This document shows positions 25,069-35,017 of a stretch of 64,000 bases of DNA, piece after piece. The number at the start of each line of letters is the position of its first letter. The stretch's first letter is position 1. The stretch is from assembly GCA_040757065.1 (NCBI GenBank), contig JBFLXR010000012.1:9253-73252 (forward strand). Direction: 5' to 3'. The notes under the pieces are model-generated. The model was given only the letters and a program-made list of their open reading frames with translations, was not told where the DNA came from and searched no databases. The translations under genes were made by a program, and so were the position numbers. This stretch comes from JBFLXR01 sp040757065. GTDB taxonomy: Bacteria; Pseudomonadota; Gammaproteobacteria; Burkholderiales; Gallionellaceae.

Positions 25069-25269
25069 TTAGAACAGCACGCGCCAGCCGATCAGTACGT
25101 AACGTTCGAGAATAAACAACAGACCGATGACCAGCAGGCTGACCACCAGCAAGCGCACGATGCGCGTGGCAAAGTTGAGGTAGTGCTTACGGCGGGTGAT
25201 CAGGTACAGCGCGCCGGATACGGCGATGGTCAGTGCAGCGAGTATGAGGATCAATCGCAGGAGCAGCAT
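25069..25269 (-). CDS. Small membrane protein with two predicted membrane helices
   Basis: 66 residues, start MLLLRLILILAALTIAVSGA, with hydrophobic segments at about 3-24 and 40-57 separated by a basic loop (TRRKHYLNFATRIV). 21 bases after lpxC on the same strand and probably cotranscribed. I do not recognise a named family. A small protein at this position (between lpxC and dciA) seems conserved in related bacteria, from memory. Confidence 0.65.
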   Translation of the reverse strand: MLLLRLILILAALTIAVSGALYLITRRKHYLNFATRIVRLLVVSLLVIGLLFILERYVLIGWRVLF

Positions 25270-25289
25270 GGCGTCCCCCGTTGTCTCGG

Positions 25290-26201
25290 TCAGGCGGCTT
25301 GCAGTTGCAAGCGCAGGAAGTTGGGCGCTTCTTCGTCTTTATCGAAGGTGACGTATTCCCATGCGGTTTCGTCGGCCAGCATGGCGCGCAGCAGGGCGTT
25401 GTTGAGGGCGTGCCCCGACTTGTAGCCGGAGAAAGCGCCGATCAGCGGGTGCCCGAGCAGGTACAGGTCGCCGATGGCATCCAGCACTTTGTGGCGAACG
25501 AATTCGTCTTCAAAGCGGAGACCGTCGGGATTGATGACGCGGTATTCGTCCATGACGATGGCGTTATCGAGGTTGCCGCCGAGGGCCAGACCTTGCGAGC
25601 GCATGTATTCGACTTCTTGCATGAAGCCGAAGGTGCGCGCACGGCTGACTTCGCGGATGTAGGAATGCTCGCCTAAGTCCACCACGACGTTTTGCTTGGT
25701 ATTGGCGAAAACGGGGTGGCTGAAGTTGATGGTGAAGGTGAGCTTATAACCGTTGTAAGGATCGAAACGCACCCATTTGTCGCCATCGTGCACTTCAATG
25801 CTTTTCTTGATGCGGATGAAGCGCTTGGCGGCGGGTTGTTCGACGATACCGGCGGATTGCAGCAGGAAAATAAACGAGCCTGCGCTGCCGTCCATAATGG
25901 GGATTTCGGCGCTGTTCAGTTCGACGATGACGTTATCCACGCCCAGTCCGGCGAACGCCGACATCAGATGTTCGATTGTGGAGACGCGCACACCGTTGAC
26001 CACCAGGCAGGTGGACAGACGTGTGTCCTGCACGGCGTAAGGTTCCGCGCGCAGTTCGGCAACGGGCTGCATGTCGGTGCGGCGAAATACAATGCCGCTA
26101 TTGACGGGGGCGGGTCGCAGGGTCAGATGGACCCGCTCCCCGGTATGCAGCCCGACGCCGGTGGCCTGCACCGGGTTTTTCAGTGTGCGCTGTCTTACCA
26201 T
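25290..26201 (-). CDS. lpxC: UDP-3-O-acyl-N-acetylglucosamine deacetylase LpxC
   Basis: Zinc enzyme for the committed step of lipid A synthesis. 303 residues. The N-terminus is MVRQRTLKNPVQATGVGLHT. Zinc histidines appear in STIEHLMSAFAGLG and HKVLDAIGDLYLLGHPLIGA, and the substrate loop in RARTFGFMQEVEYM. It closes the division cluster after ftsZ, as in most Gram-negatives. Confidence 0.97.
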   Translation of the reverse strand: MVRQRTLKNPVQATGVGLHTGERVHLTLRPAPVNSGIVFRRTDMQPVAELRAEPYAVQDTRLSTCLVVNGVRVSTIEHLMSAFAGLGVDNVIVELNSAEIPIMDGSAGSFIFLLQSAGIVEQPAAKRFIRIKKSIEVHDGDKWVRFDPYNGYKLTFTINFSHPVFANTKQNVVVDLGEHSYIREVSRARTFGFMQEVEYMRSQGLALGGNLDNAIVMDEYRVINPDGLRFEDEFVRHKVLDAIGDLYLLGHPLIGAFSGYKSGHALNNALLRAMLADETAWEYVTFDKDEEAPNFLRLQLQAA

Positions 26202-26295
26202 GTTGCGTCGAAATTCGGGAGTTCAGGCGTACAGTTTAACACAGGGCGTGATGCTGTACGATTTTCCCCTAGCTCCCGTTTTCTTTCTTTACCGC

Positions 26296-27474
<1,179 letters not shown>

Positions 27475-27550
27475 GGTATTTCTCCTTAATTAACTACTAC
27501 CTGACCCTGAAACAACCTAAAAACAACCTTGAAAAACGTACTGCTTAACC

Positions 27551-28786
27551 TTAAAAATTGCCCTGAAACCACGCCTTCATGCGCGTTAGCACATCGCCGA
27601 ACGAACCGGCCGGCACGCGGGTTTCCGCGTGGCGCTGTTGCTGCTCCAAACCGTACAGCAACAGGCCGACGCCGGTAGAGAAGCGCGGCGTCTTCACCAC
27701 GTCGGACAGCCCGCCTACATAGCGCGGCAGCCCGAGGCGCACCGGCATGTGGAAAATTTCTTCGCCCAGCTCGACCATCCCCTGCATGGCGCTGCTGCCG
27801 CCGGTAATCACGATGCCGGACGACAGGGTGTCTTCAAAGCCACTGCGGCGCAGTTCAGCCTGCACCAGCGAATACAGCTCTTCCACGCGCGGCTCGATCA
27901 CTTCGGCCAAGGTTTGGCGCGACAGCATGCGCGGGCCGCGTTCACCCACGCCGGGCACTTCGATCGGCACATCGTCGGCCAGTTGGCGCAGAGCGCAGCC
28001 GTATTTGATCTTGATGTCTTCCGCATCCTTGGTGGGAGTGCGCAAAGCCATGGCGATGTCGTTGGTAATCTGGTCGCCGGCAATCGGAATCACCGCGGTA
28101 TGGCGAATCGAGCCACCGGTGAAGATCGCCACATCGGTGGTGCCGCCGCCGATATCGATCAGACATACGCCGAGGTCTTTCTCGTCTTCGGCCAGCACCG
28201 CCTTGGCCGAAGCCAGCGGTTGCAGAATCATTTCGTTCATTTCCAGCCCGCAGCGGTGAATGCACTTAACGATGTTCTGCACCGCCGCCACCGCGCCGGT
28301 CACAATGTGCACTTCCGCTTCGAGGCGCATGCCGCTCATGCCCATCGGCTTCTTGATGCCGCCGTGGCCGTCGATGCTGAATTCCTGCGCCAGAATGTGC
28401 AGAATCTGCTGGTCGCTCGGCAGGCTGATCGAGCTGGCGGTTTCGATCACGCGGTCGATGTCGGCCTGCACCACTTCTTTGTCCTTGATCTTCACCATGC
28501 CGTTGGCATTGGAGCTCTTGATGTGCCCGCCGGCGATACCGGTGTACACCTCGCCGATCTTGCAGTCGGCCATCAGCTCGGCGTCGCCCAGCGCGCGCTG
28601 AATCGCCGCCACCGTGCCGTCGATATTGACCACCATGCCCTTCTTCATGCCGGAGGATTCGTTCATGCCGACGCCGACCACTTCCAGCGCGCCGTCCGGC
28701 TTCACCTCCCCGACGATGGCGACAATCTTCGAGGTGCCGATATCCAGCCCGACGATCAGATCTTTGGTTTCCCTGTTCTTACTCAT
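27551..28786 (-). CDS. ftsA: Cell division protein FtsA
   Basis: Actin-like ATPase that anchors FtsZ filaments to the inner membrane. The N-terminus carries LIVGLDIGTSKIVAIVGEVK (phosphate-binding loop) and the core has VCLIDIGGGTTDVAIFTGGS and GIVITGGSSAMQGMVELGEE. The C-terminal amphipathic helix RMKAWFQGNF is visible and should insert in the membrane. 411 residues. Follows ftsQ with an 18-base gap. Confidence 0.98.
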   Translation of the reverse strand: MSKNRETKDLIVGLDIGTSKIVAIVGEVKPDGALEVVGVGMNESSGMKKGMVVNIDGTVAAIQRALGDAELMADCKIGEVYTGIAGGHIKSSNANGMVKIKDKEVVQADIDRVIETASSISLPSDQQILHILAQEFSIDGHGGIKKPMGMSGMRLEAEVHIVTGAVAAVQNIVKCIHRCGLEMNEMILQPLASAKAVLAEDEKDLGVCLIDIGGGTTDVAIFTGGSIRHTAVIPIAGDQITNDIAMALRTPTKDAEDIKIKYGCALRQLADDVPIEVPGVGERGPRMLSRQTLAEVIEPRVEELYSLVQAELRRSGFEDTLSSGIVITGGSSAMQGMVELGEEIFHMPVRLGLPRYVGGLSDVVKTPRFSTGVGLLLYGLEQQQRHAETRVPAGSFGDVLTRMKAWFQGNF

Positions 28787-28804
28787 TCCCTAGCCTCCAC
28801 GCGC

Positions 28805-29539
28805 CTAAACCTTGTTGCCGGACTTAGCTCCGGCTTGCTTACCTGTTCCTGCCGGCACAGTGGCCGCAAAGCCGTTGCCGTACCGCAAATCCACATGCCG
28901 CACCCCATCCACCTGCGCCAGCGTGTAGGGATAAACCTCGATGAAACGCGTCAAACGCGGCTCCATCTGTTCGCGCCCCAGATCGATCGCCATACCGTTA
29001 TCCAGCCGCAGCATCCACGCATGGCGCGGCGACAAGCCGATTTCGGTCACGGTGCGGTGCAGCGGCTCCAACTGTTTGTTGAAAACGCCGTACATCTTCA
29101 GCATCTCCGCGCCGGCATCCGGCTGACCGTAAAATCCCGGCAGCAATTCTTCCGTTTCTGCGTTGAACACTTCGCCGTAGGTGTTCAGCAACTGGCTGCG
29201 GTTCCAGTGCGCAGCCGCCACATGTTCTTCAATCGTCACTTCCAGCTTCCACGGAAAGCGGCGGCGCACACTCACCTTCCGCACCCAGGGCACTTGTTCG
29301 AATGCACGACGCACAGTCTCCAAGTCCACCGTAAAAAAGTTGCCCTGCACCTGACTGCGCACGGTGCGCATCAGCACCATCGGCTCCGCCATCTTCGGCG
29401 CTTCAGTCAGTTGCACCGCCCGCAGCGGAAACACCGGCAAATGCACGATGTAGTGCAGCGCACCGTACAGCAGCATCAGCGCACTCGCCAAAAACAGCGC
29501 GTTCGCCAGATTGCGCATGACTTGCGGGCTATCCAGCAT
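28805..29539 (-). CDS. ftsQ: Cell division protein FtsQ
   Basis: Bitopic divisome protein that binds FtsB/FtsL. One N-terminal membrane helix (ANALFLASALMLLYGALHYI), then the POTRA domain (FPLRAVQLTEAPKMAEPMVL) and a beta domain with VRRRFPWKLEVTIEEHVAAA. 244 residues from ATG 29539, which overlaps the ddlB 3' end by 11 bases; an internal ATG at codon 8 is an alternative start. The C-terminus is rich in Gly/Lys. Confidence 0.93.
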   Translation of the reverse strand: MLDSPQVMRNLANALFLASALMLLYGALHYIVHLPVFPLRAVQLTEAPKMAEPMVLMRTVRSQVQGNFFTVDLETVRRAFEQVPWVRKVSVRRRFPWKLEVTIEEHVAAAHWNRSQLLNTYGEVFNAETEELLPGFYGQPDAGAEMLKMYGVFNKQLEPLHRTVTEIGLSPRHAWMLRLDNGMAIDLGREQMEPRLTRFIEVYPYTLAQVDGVRHVDLRYGNGFAATVPAGTGKQAGAKSGNKV

Positions 29540-30440
29540 GCGCCCCCTCCAACACGCGCAGCACCAATTGCTCGAAGCTCAAGCCCGCCTGCCGCGCTGC
29601 CATCGGCACCAGACTATGGTCGGTCATGCCGGGCGCAGTATTGGCCTCCAGCAAGTACTGTGTGCCGTCCGTATCCACCAGAAAATCGATGCGTCCCCAG
29701 CCTTGACCGCCCAGCAGTGCGAACCCTTGCAGCGCCAGACGTTGCATTTCGGCCTCGCGTTCCGGCGACAAGCCGCACGGGCAACGGTAGTGAGTGTCAT
29801 CGCGCAGATACTTGGCTTCGTAATCGTAGAATTCGTTGGCTGGCTCAATCTTGATGACCGGCAACGCTTCGCCATTCAGAATCGTAGCGGTGTACTCACC
29901 GCCGCCGACAAAACGTTCGGCGATCACCAGCGCATCGTGCTTGGCCGCAGCGGCATACGCGGCGGGCAAGTCCTCCACACGCTTCACTTTGCTGATCCCG
30001 ACGCTGGAGCCTTCGTTAGCCGGCTTCACAAACAGCGGCAGCCCCAGACGCGCCACCACCGCGTTCCAGTCGCTGTCCGCAGTCAGTAACTCGAATTCCG
30101 GCACCGGCAAACCGCCTGCCTGCCAGATCAGCTTGGTACGCCATTTATCCATCGCCAGCGCAGAGGCCAGCACGCCGCTGCCGGTATAGGGCAAGCCCAT
30201 CAACTCCAGCGCGCCTTGCACCGTACCGTCTTCGCCGCCGCGCCCGTGCAGAATATTGAACACGCGGTCGTACCCTTCGATGCTCAGCGCCTGCAAATCG
30301 CGCACGGCGGGATCGAACGCATGTGCATCCACGCCGCTGCGTTGCAGCGCGGCCAATACCGCTGCGCCGCTCTTGAGCGACACTTCGCGTTCTGCCGAAC
30401 GTCCGCCGAACAACACTGCGACTTTGCCGAAATTCTTCAC
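29529..30440 (-). CDS. ddlB: D-alanine-D-alanine ligase
   Basis: ATP-grasp enzyme that makes the D-Ala-D-Ala dipeptide for MurF. N-terminal VAVLFGGRSAEREVSLKSGA, then the loop HGRGGEDGTVQGALELMGLP, VKPANEGSSVGISKV, and the C-terminal metal site YLLEANTAPGMTDHSLVPMA. 303 residues, normal. Its start overlaps the murB stop by four bases. Confidence 0.97.
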   Translation of the reverse strand: MKNFGKVAVLFGGRSAEREVSLKSGAAVLAALQRSGVDAHAFDPAVRDLQALSIEGYDRVFNILHGRGGEDGTVQGALELMGLPYTGSGVLASALAMDKWRTKLIWQAGGLPVPEFELLTADSDWNAVVARLGLPLFVKPANEGSSVGISKVKRVEDLPAAYAAAAKHDALVIAERFVGGGEYTATILNGEALPVIKIEPANEFYDYEAKYLRDDTHYRCPCGLSPEREAEMQRLALQGFALLGGQGWGRIDFLVDTDGTQYLLEANTAPGMTDHSLVPMAARQAGLSFEQLVLRVLEGAHAG

Positions 30441-31360
30441 TGCGCTTCTCCGATCATCCGTACTTCCGGGTGCAGGCGTATGCCGGTTTTCTGCTCGACT
30501 TCTGCCTGTACCGCTTGTATCAATTGCTCAATCTCCGCTGCCGTCGCACCGCCCGCATTCACAATGAAATTGGCGTGCTTCTCCGACACTTGCGCCCCGC
30601 CGATCCGCCGCCCTTTCAGACCGCAGGATTCGATCAACCGTGCGGCATAGTCGCCCGGCGGATTGCGAAACACCGAACCGGCGTTAGGCATATTCAGCGG
30701 CTGGCTGGCGACGCGCTTTTCCAGCAGCGCCTTAATTTCCTGCCGTGCCGCCTCGCCGTCGCCCGGCACAAAACGAAACCACGCGCCGACGAACCATTCG
30801 TTTTGCTGCGCGGACTGCTTGCCGCACACGCTGCGGTAACCCACTTCGTAATCGGCCGGGCTGCGTTCGATCACCTCGCCGGCGCGGGTCACTACGCGCA
30901 CTTGCGCCACGCGCTGCCAGGTTTCGCTGCCGTAGCAACCGGCATTCATCGCCAGCATGCCGCCCACCGTGCCGGGAATACCGGCGAAAAATTCCGCCCC
31001 GCGCAGGTTATGCAGCGCGGCAAACCGCGCCAGCTTGGCCCCTGCTACGCCAGCCTCGGCATACACCGTGCCGTCGGCTTCTACCTGCAACGCATTCAGC
31101 GCACCGTGCGTCACGATCACCGTGCCGCGCACACCGCCGTCGCGCACCAGCAAATTGCTGCCCAGCCCAACGAAGGTACGCGGCTCGTTGTCCGGCAGGC
31201 TACGCAAAAACAGCGCCAAATCCGCCAGATCGTGCGGCTGGTACAACCGCTCCGCCCGCCCGCCCGCCCGCCAGCTCACGCGGCGGCGCATGTCGGCATC
31301 GCACTCCAGCGTGCCGCGCAGACCTTCCGGCGTGAATCGGGCGGGTTCGTTCATGTTCAT
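30437..31360 (-). CDS. murB: UDP-N-acetylenolpyruvoylglucosamine reductase MurB
   Basis: FAD enzyme that reduces enolpyruvyl-UDP-GlcNAc to UDP-MurNAc. FAD-binding blocks are RVSWRAGGRAERLYQPHDLA and FVGLGSNLLVRDGGVRGTVI; GAEFFAGIPGTVGGMLAMNA and NAGSVFRNPPGDYAARLIES are typical for type I MurB. The catalytic glutamate is in LHPEVRMIGE. Start is ambiguous: GTG 31363, ATG 31360 or ATG 31354. All lie in the murC stop region, so expression is coupled. Confidence 0.95.
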   Translation of the reverse strand: MNMNEPARFTPEGLRGTLECDADMRRRVSWRAGGRAERLYQPHDLADLALFLRSLPDNEPRTFVGLGSNLLVRDGGVRGTVIVTHGALNALQVEADGTVYAEAGVAGAKLARFAALHNLRGAEFFAGIPGTVGGMLAMNAGCYGSETWQRVAQVRVVTRAGEVIERSPADYEVGYRSVCGKQSAQQNEWFVGAWFRFVPGDGEAARQEIKALLEKRVASQPLNMPNAGSVFRNPPGDYAARLIESCGLKGRRIGGAQVSEKHANFIVNAGGATAAEIEQLIQAVQAEVEQKTGIRLHPEVRMIGEAQ

Positions 31361-32763
31361 CACTCGCCCTGCGCCAGTTTCTTTACCGCAGCCGGCACAG
31401 CGCCAATCGAGCCTGCGCCCATGGTCAGCACCACATCGCCGGGCTGCGCCAATTGCATAATCGTTTGCGGCATGTCGGCAATCTGCTCGACGAACACCGC
31501 ACCGTCGCTGCCCGCCACGCGCAGCGCGCGCATCAGCGCACGGCCATCGGCCGCCACGATCGGCGCTTCGCCCGCGGCATACACTTCCGCCAGCAGCAAC
31601 GCATCGACCGTACCCAGCACTTTCACGAAATCCTCGAACAAGTCACGGGTGCGGGTATAACGGTGCGGCTGAAAGGCCAGCACCAGACGGCGACCGGGGA
31701 ACGCCCCGCGCGCCGCTGCCAGCGTGGCGGCCATTTCCACCGGATGGTGTCCGTAATCGTCGATCAGAGTGAACGTCCCGCCGTTCGCCAGCGGAATTTC
31801 GCCGTAACGCTGGAAGCGGCGGCCCACGCCTTCGAATTCGGCCAGCGCCGCAGCAATCGCTTCCGGCTCGACGCCGACTTCCAACCCGATGGCAATGGCC
31901 GCCAGCGCATTCAGCACGTTGTGCATCCCGGCCAGATTCAGGGTGATTTCCAAATCCAGCGGCGTGCCGTTCTGACGGCACAGTGCGGTAAAGTGCATGC
32001 GACCGTCGCCGTGGCGCACGTTCACGGCACGAATCTGCGCATCTTCCGACAAACCGTAGGTAGTAAACGGCTTGCTGATGCGCGGCAACAGTTCGCGCAC
32101 ATTGACGTCGTCCACGCACAGCATGGCGCGGCCGTAGAACGGCAGGCGTTCCAGAAAATCGACAAAGGCCTGCTTCAGCTTGGCGAAGTCGTGGCCGTAA
32201 GTCTCCATGTGGTCGGCGTCGATGTTGGTGACCACCGCCAGAATCGGCGACAAGAACAGGAACGAGGCGTCGGATTCATCGGCCTCGGCCACAATAAACT
32301 CGCCGGTGCCGAGTCGCGCATTTGCACCGCTGCTGTTCAGGCGTCCGCCGATCACGAAAGTCGGATCGTAGCCGCCCTTCGCCAATACGCTGGTCACCAA
32401 GCTGGTGGTGGTCGTCTTGCCGTGCGTCCCCGCCACCGCAATTCCCTGACGCAGACGCATCAGTTCGGCCAGCATCACGGCGCGCGGCACCACTGGAATT
32501 TTGCGTTCGCGGGCGGCGATCACTTCCGGGTTGTCTGCCTTCACGGCAGTGGACACCACCACAGCGTCGGCATCGGTCAGATGCGCTGCATCGTGGCCCA
32601 CATAGACCTGCGCACCCAGCGTTTGCAGACGTTGGGTGACGGCGCTTTCCGCCAGATCGGAACCGCTCACCTGAAATCCGAGGTTGAGCAGCACTTCGGC
32701 AATGCCGTTCATGCCAGAGCCGCCGATCCCGACAAAGTGCAGGTGTTTCACTTTATGTTTCAT
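31360..32763 (-). CDS. murC: UDP-N-acetylmuramate-L-alanine ligase MurC
   Basis: Adds L-alanine to UDP-MurNAc. Start ATG 32763 (MKHKVKHLHFVGIGGSGMNG) overlaps the murG stop. ATP-binding loop VAGTHGKTTTTSLVTSVLA, then EADESDASFLFLSPILAVVT and LIDDYGHHPVEMAATLAAA, all characteristic. 467 residues. Confidence 0.97.
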   Translation of the reverse strand: MKHKVKHLHFVGIGGSGMNGIAEVLLNLGFQVSGSDLAESAVTQRLQTLGAQVYVGHDAAHLTDADAVVVSTAVKADNPEVIAARERKIPVVPRAVMLAELMRLRQGIAVAGTHGKTTTTSLVTSVLAKGGYDPTFVIGGRLNSSGANARLGTGEFIVAEADESDASFLFLSPILAVVTNIDADHMETYGHDFAKLKQAFVDFLERLPFYGRAMLCVDDVNVRELLPRISKPFTTYGLSEDAQIRAVNVRHGDGRMHFTALCRQNGTPLDLEITLNLAGMHNVLNALAAIAIGLEVGVEPEAIAAALAEFEGVGRRFQRYGEIPLANGGTFTLIDDYGHHPVEMAATLAAARGAFPGRRLVLAFQPHRYTRTRDLFEDFVKVLGTVDALLLAEVYAAGEAPIVAADGRALMRALRVAGSDGAVFVEQIADMPQTIMQLAQPGDVVLTMGAGSIGAVPAAVKKLAQGE

Positions 32764-33824
32764 GCCGCCAGCTCCTTGCAAACTTGCGCCACCCGTTCCG
32801 CTGCGGCAGGGTGCGCCACGCCGCGCGCAGCAATCGCCATGTCGCGGACGCGCTCGCGCGTCATTTCCGCCAGCAACTGCGACATTGCCAACGGCGTCAT
32901 TTTATCTTGCGGCATCAGTACCGCCGCGCCGTGTTCCACCAAAAACGCAGCATTGGCGGTTTGATGATCGTCCACCGCAAACGGGTAAGGCACCAGCACA
33001 CTGGCTACCCCGGCCGCTGCCAGTTCGGAGACCGTCAGCGCGCCGGCGCGGCAAATCACCAAATCCGCCCAGCTATAGCATTCCGCCATGTTGTCGAGGA
33101 AGGGGCGCACATCCGCCTCCACCCGCGTTTCGCGGTACGCCGTTTGCGTCGCTTCGAAATGCTGCCGCCCGGACTGATGAACCACATTCGGGCGGGCGTC
33201 TGCCGGCATCATTACCAGTGCCTGCGGCATGCAGCTGTTCAACACCTGCGCGCCCAGACTGCCGCCCATAACCAGCACATTTAAATGGTGGCTTGTGCGT
33301 GCGGCATAACGTTCGCCGGGATAGGACAGCTTAGCGATGCTGTCGCGCAGGGGATTGCCGATCCATTCGGCCTTGGGCAGCACATCCGGGAAGCCGGACA
33401 GCACGCGGTCGGCGAATTTCGCCAGCAGTTTGTTGCTCATACCGGCAACGGAATTTTGTTCGTGGATCACCAGCGGGCGCAGCAACAGCGAGGCCATCAA
33501 CCCGCCCGGCACAGTGACGTAGCCCCCCATGCCCAGCACCACGTCGGGACGGTGCCGCAACATCGCCGACAGGCACTGTCCGAATGCGCGCAGCAGGTTG
33601 AACGGCAGCGCCAGTTTGCGCAGCAGCCCTTTGCCGCGCACGCCGGAGAAATTCACCCACGCCATTTCGTAACCGGCCTTCGGCACCAGATCGGCTTCCA
33701 TGCTGCCCGGCACACCCAGCCAGATCACTTTCCAGCCTTGTGCGTGCAAAACGTCGGCGACCGCCAGACCGGGATAGATATGCCCGCCGGTTCCGCCTGC
33801 CATAATCATGATGGTGCGACTCAT
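32760..33824 (-). CDS. murG: Lipid II synthase MurG
   Basis: Peripheral GT-B glycosyltransferase that adds GlcNAc to lipid I on the cytoplasmic face. The glycine-rich loop IMAGGTGGHIYPGLAVADVL is at the N-terminus; GMGGYVTVPGG and the UDP-binding RAGALTVSELAAAGVASVLV follow. 354 residues. Overlaps both ftsW and murC by four bases. Confidence 0.97.
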   Translation of the reverse strand: MSRTIMIMAGGTGGHIYPGLAVADVLHAQGWKVIWLGVPGSMEADLVPKAGYEMAWVNFSGVRGKGLLRKLALPFNLLRAFGQCLSAMLRHRPDVVLGMGGYVTVPGGLMASLLLRPLVIHEQNSVAGMSNKLLAKFADRVLSGFPDVLPKAEWIGNPLRDSIAKLSYPGERYAARTSHHLNVLVMGGSLGAQVLNSCMPQALVMMPADARPNVVHQSGRQHFEATQTAYRETRVEADVRPFLDNMAECYSWADLVICRAGALTVSELAAAGVASVLVPYPFAVDDHQTANAAFLVEHGAAVLMPQDKMTPLAMSQLLAEMTRERVRDMAIAARGVAHPAAAERVAQVCKELAA

Positions 33825-35017
33825 ACCGGCAGCCCTCTCAGTAAGCGCCGGTTTTCGTAGTCGATGCGCAACAGCACCGCTACGGCCACGCAGTTGACCA
33901 CCACGCCGCTGCCGCCGAAGCTCAGGAAAGGCAGAGTCAGCCCTTTGGTAGGCAGTACGCCCATATTCACGCCGATGTTAATCATCGCCTGCACGCCGAT
34001 CCACACCGCGATGCCTTGCGCCACCAGCGCGGAGAAGTTGCGTTCGAGGAAGGCCGCCTGACGGCCGATGGAAAAGGCGCGTACGATCAGCCACGCGAAC
34101 AGCGCCAGCACCACCGCTACGCCGAACAAGCCCAGCTCTTCGGCAATCACCGCCAGCAAAAAGTCGGTATGCGCTTCCGGCAGGTAGAACAATTTTTCGA
34201 CGCTGGCGCCGAGGCCGACCCCGAACCATTCGCCGCGCCCGAAAGCAATCAGCGCATGGCTGAGCTGATAACCCTTGCCGTAGGGATCGGACCACGGATC
34301 CATGAAGCCGACCACGCGCTGCATACGGTACGGGGAGGACAGAATCAGTGCAGCGAACGCCAGCGGCAGCGCCACGATCAGCGCAGCGAACACTTTCAGA
34401 TCGAAGCCGCCCAGCCACAGCGTGCACATCGCGATGGAGCAGATCACCACGAACGCGCCCATATCCGGTTCCAGCAGCAACAGCGCACCGACCGCCGCCA
34501 TCACCGCGAACATCGGCAGGAACGCTTTTTTGAACACGTGCTTCACACTGCCTTTGCGAACGGTGTAGTCGGCGGCGTACAGCACGGCGAACAGTTTCAT
34601 CAGTTCGGAAGGCTGCAAGTTAATCACGAACAGCGACAGCCAGCGGCGGCTGCCGTTCACCGAGCGACCGACGTGGGGAATCAGCACCAGCACCAGCAGC
34701 ACGAAGCCGGCCATAAACAGATAGGGTGCCAGTTTCTGCCAGTTTTGCAGCGGCATCTGGAAAGCGATCATGCCGGCGACAATGCCGACCAGCAGGAAAA
34801 TCGCGTGGCGGATCAGGAAGTAAGTCGGCTGAAAGCCGGCGAACTTGCTGCCTTCGGCGGTAGCAATGGAAGCCGAGTACACCATCACCAAGCCAATAGA
34901 AAGCAACGCAATGGTAATCCACACCAGTTCGCGGTCATATTCCAGCAGCGCACGGCGGCGCGGCGGATTCATCGCCGAGGCAGCAGAGGGGGCGACTTTG
35001 CGCAAAACGCTTAGCAT
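33821..35017 (-). CDS. ftsW: Septal peptidoglycan polymerase FtsW
   Basis: SEDS-family glycosyltransferase working with FtsI at the septum. 398 residues with about ten membrane helices. Motifs include NGSRRWLSLFVINLQPSELM and LPEAHTDFLLAVIAEELGLF, and near the end LPFLSFGGSGVVVNC. A 25-residue cytoplasmic Pro/Arg N-terminus precedes the first helix. Starts seven bases inside murD. Confidence 0.97.
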   Translation of the reverse strand: MLSVLRKVAPSAASAMNPPRRRALLEYDRELVWITIALLSIGLVMVYSASIATAEGSKFAGFQPTYFLIRHAIFLLVGIVAGMIAFQMPLQNWQKLAPYLFMAGFVLLVLVLIPHVGRSVNGSRRWLSLFVINLQPSELMKLFAVLYAADYTVRKGSVKHVFKKAFLPMFAVMAAVGALLLLEPDMGAFVVICSIAMCTLWLGGFDLKVFAALIVALPLAFAALILSSPYRMQRVVGFMDPWSDPYGKGYQLSHALIAFGRGEWFGVGLGASVEKLFYLPEAHTDFLLAVIAEELGLFGVAVVLALFAWLIVRAFSIGRQAAFLERNFSALVAQGIAVWIGVQAMINIGVNMGVLPTKGLTLPFLSFGGSGVVVNCVAVAVLLRIDYENRRLLRGLPV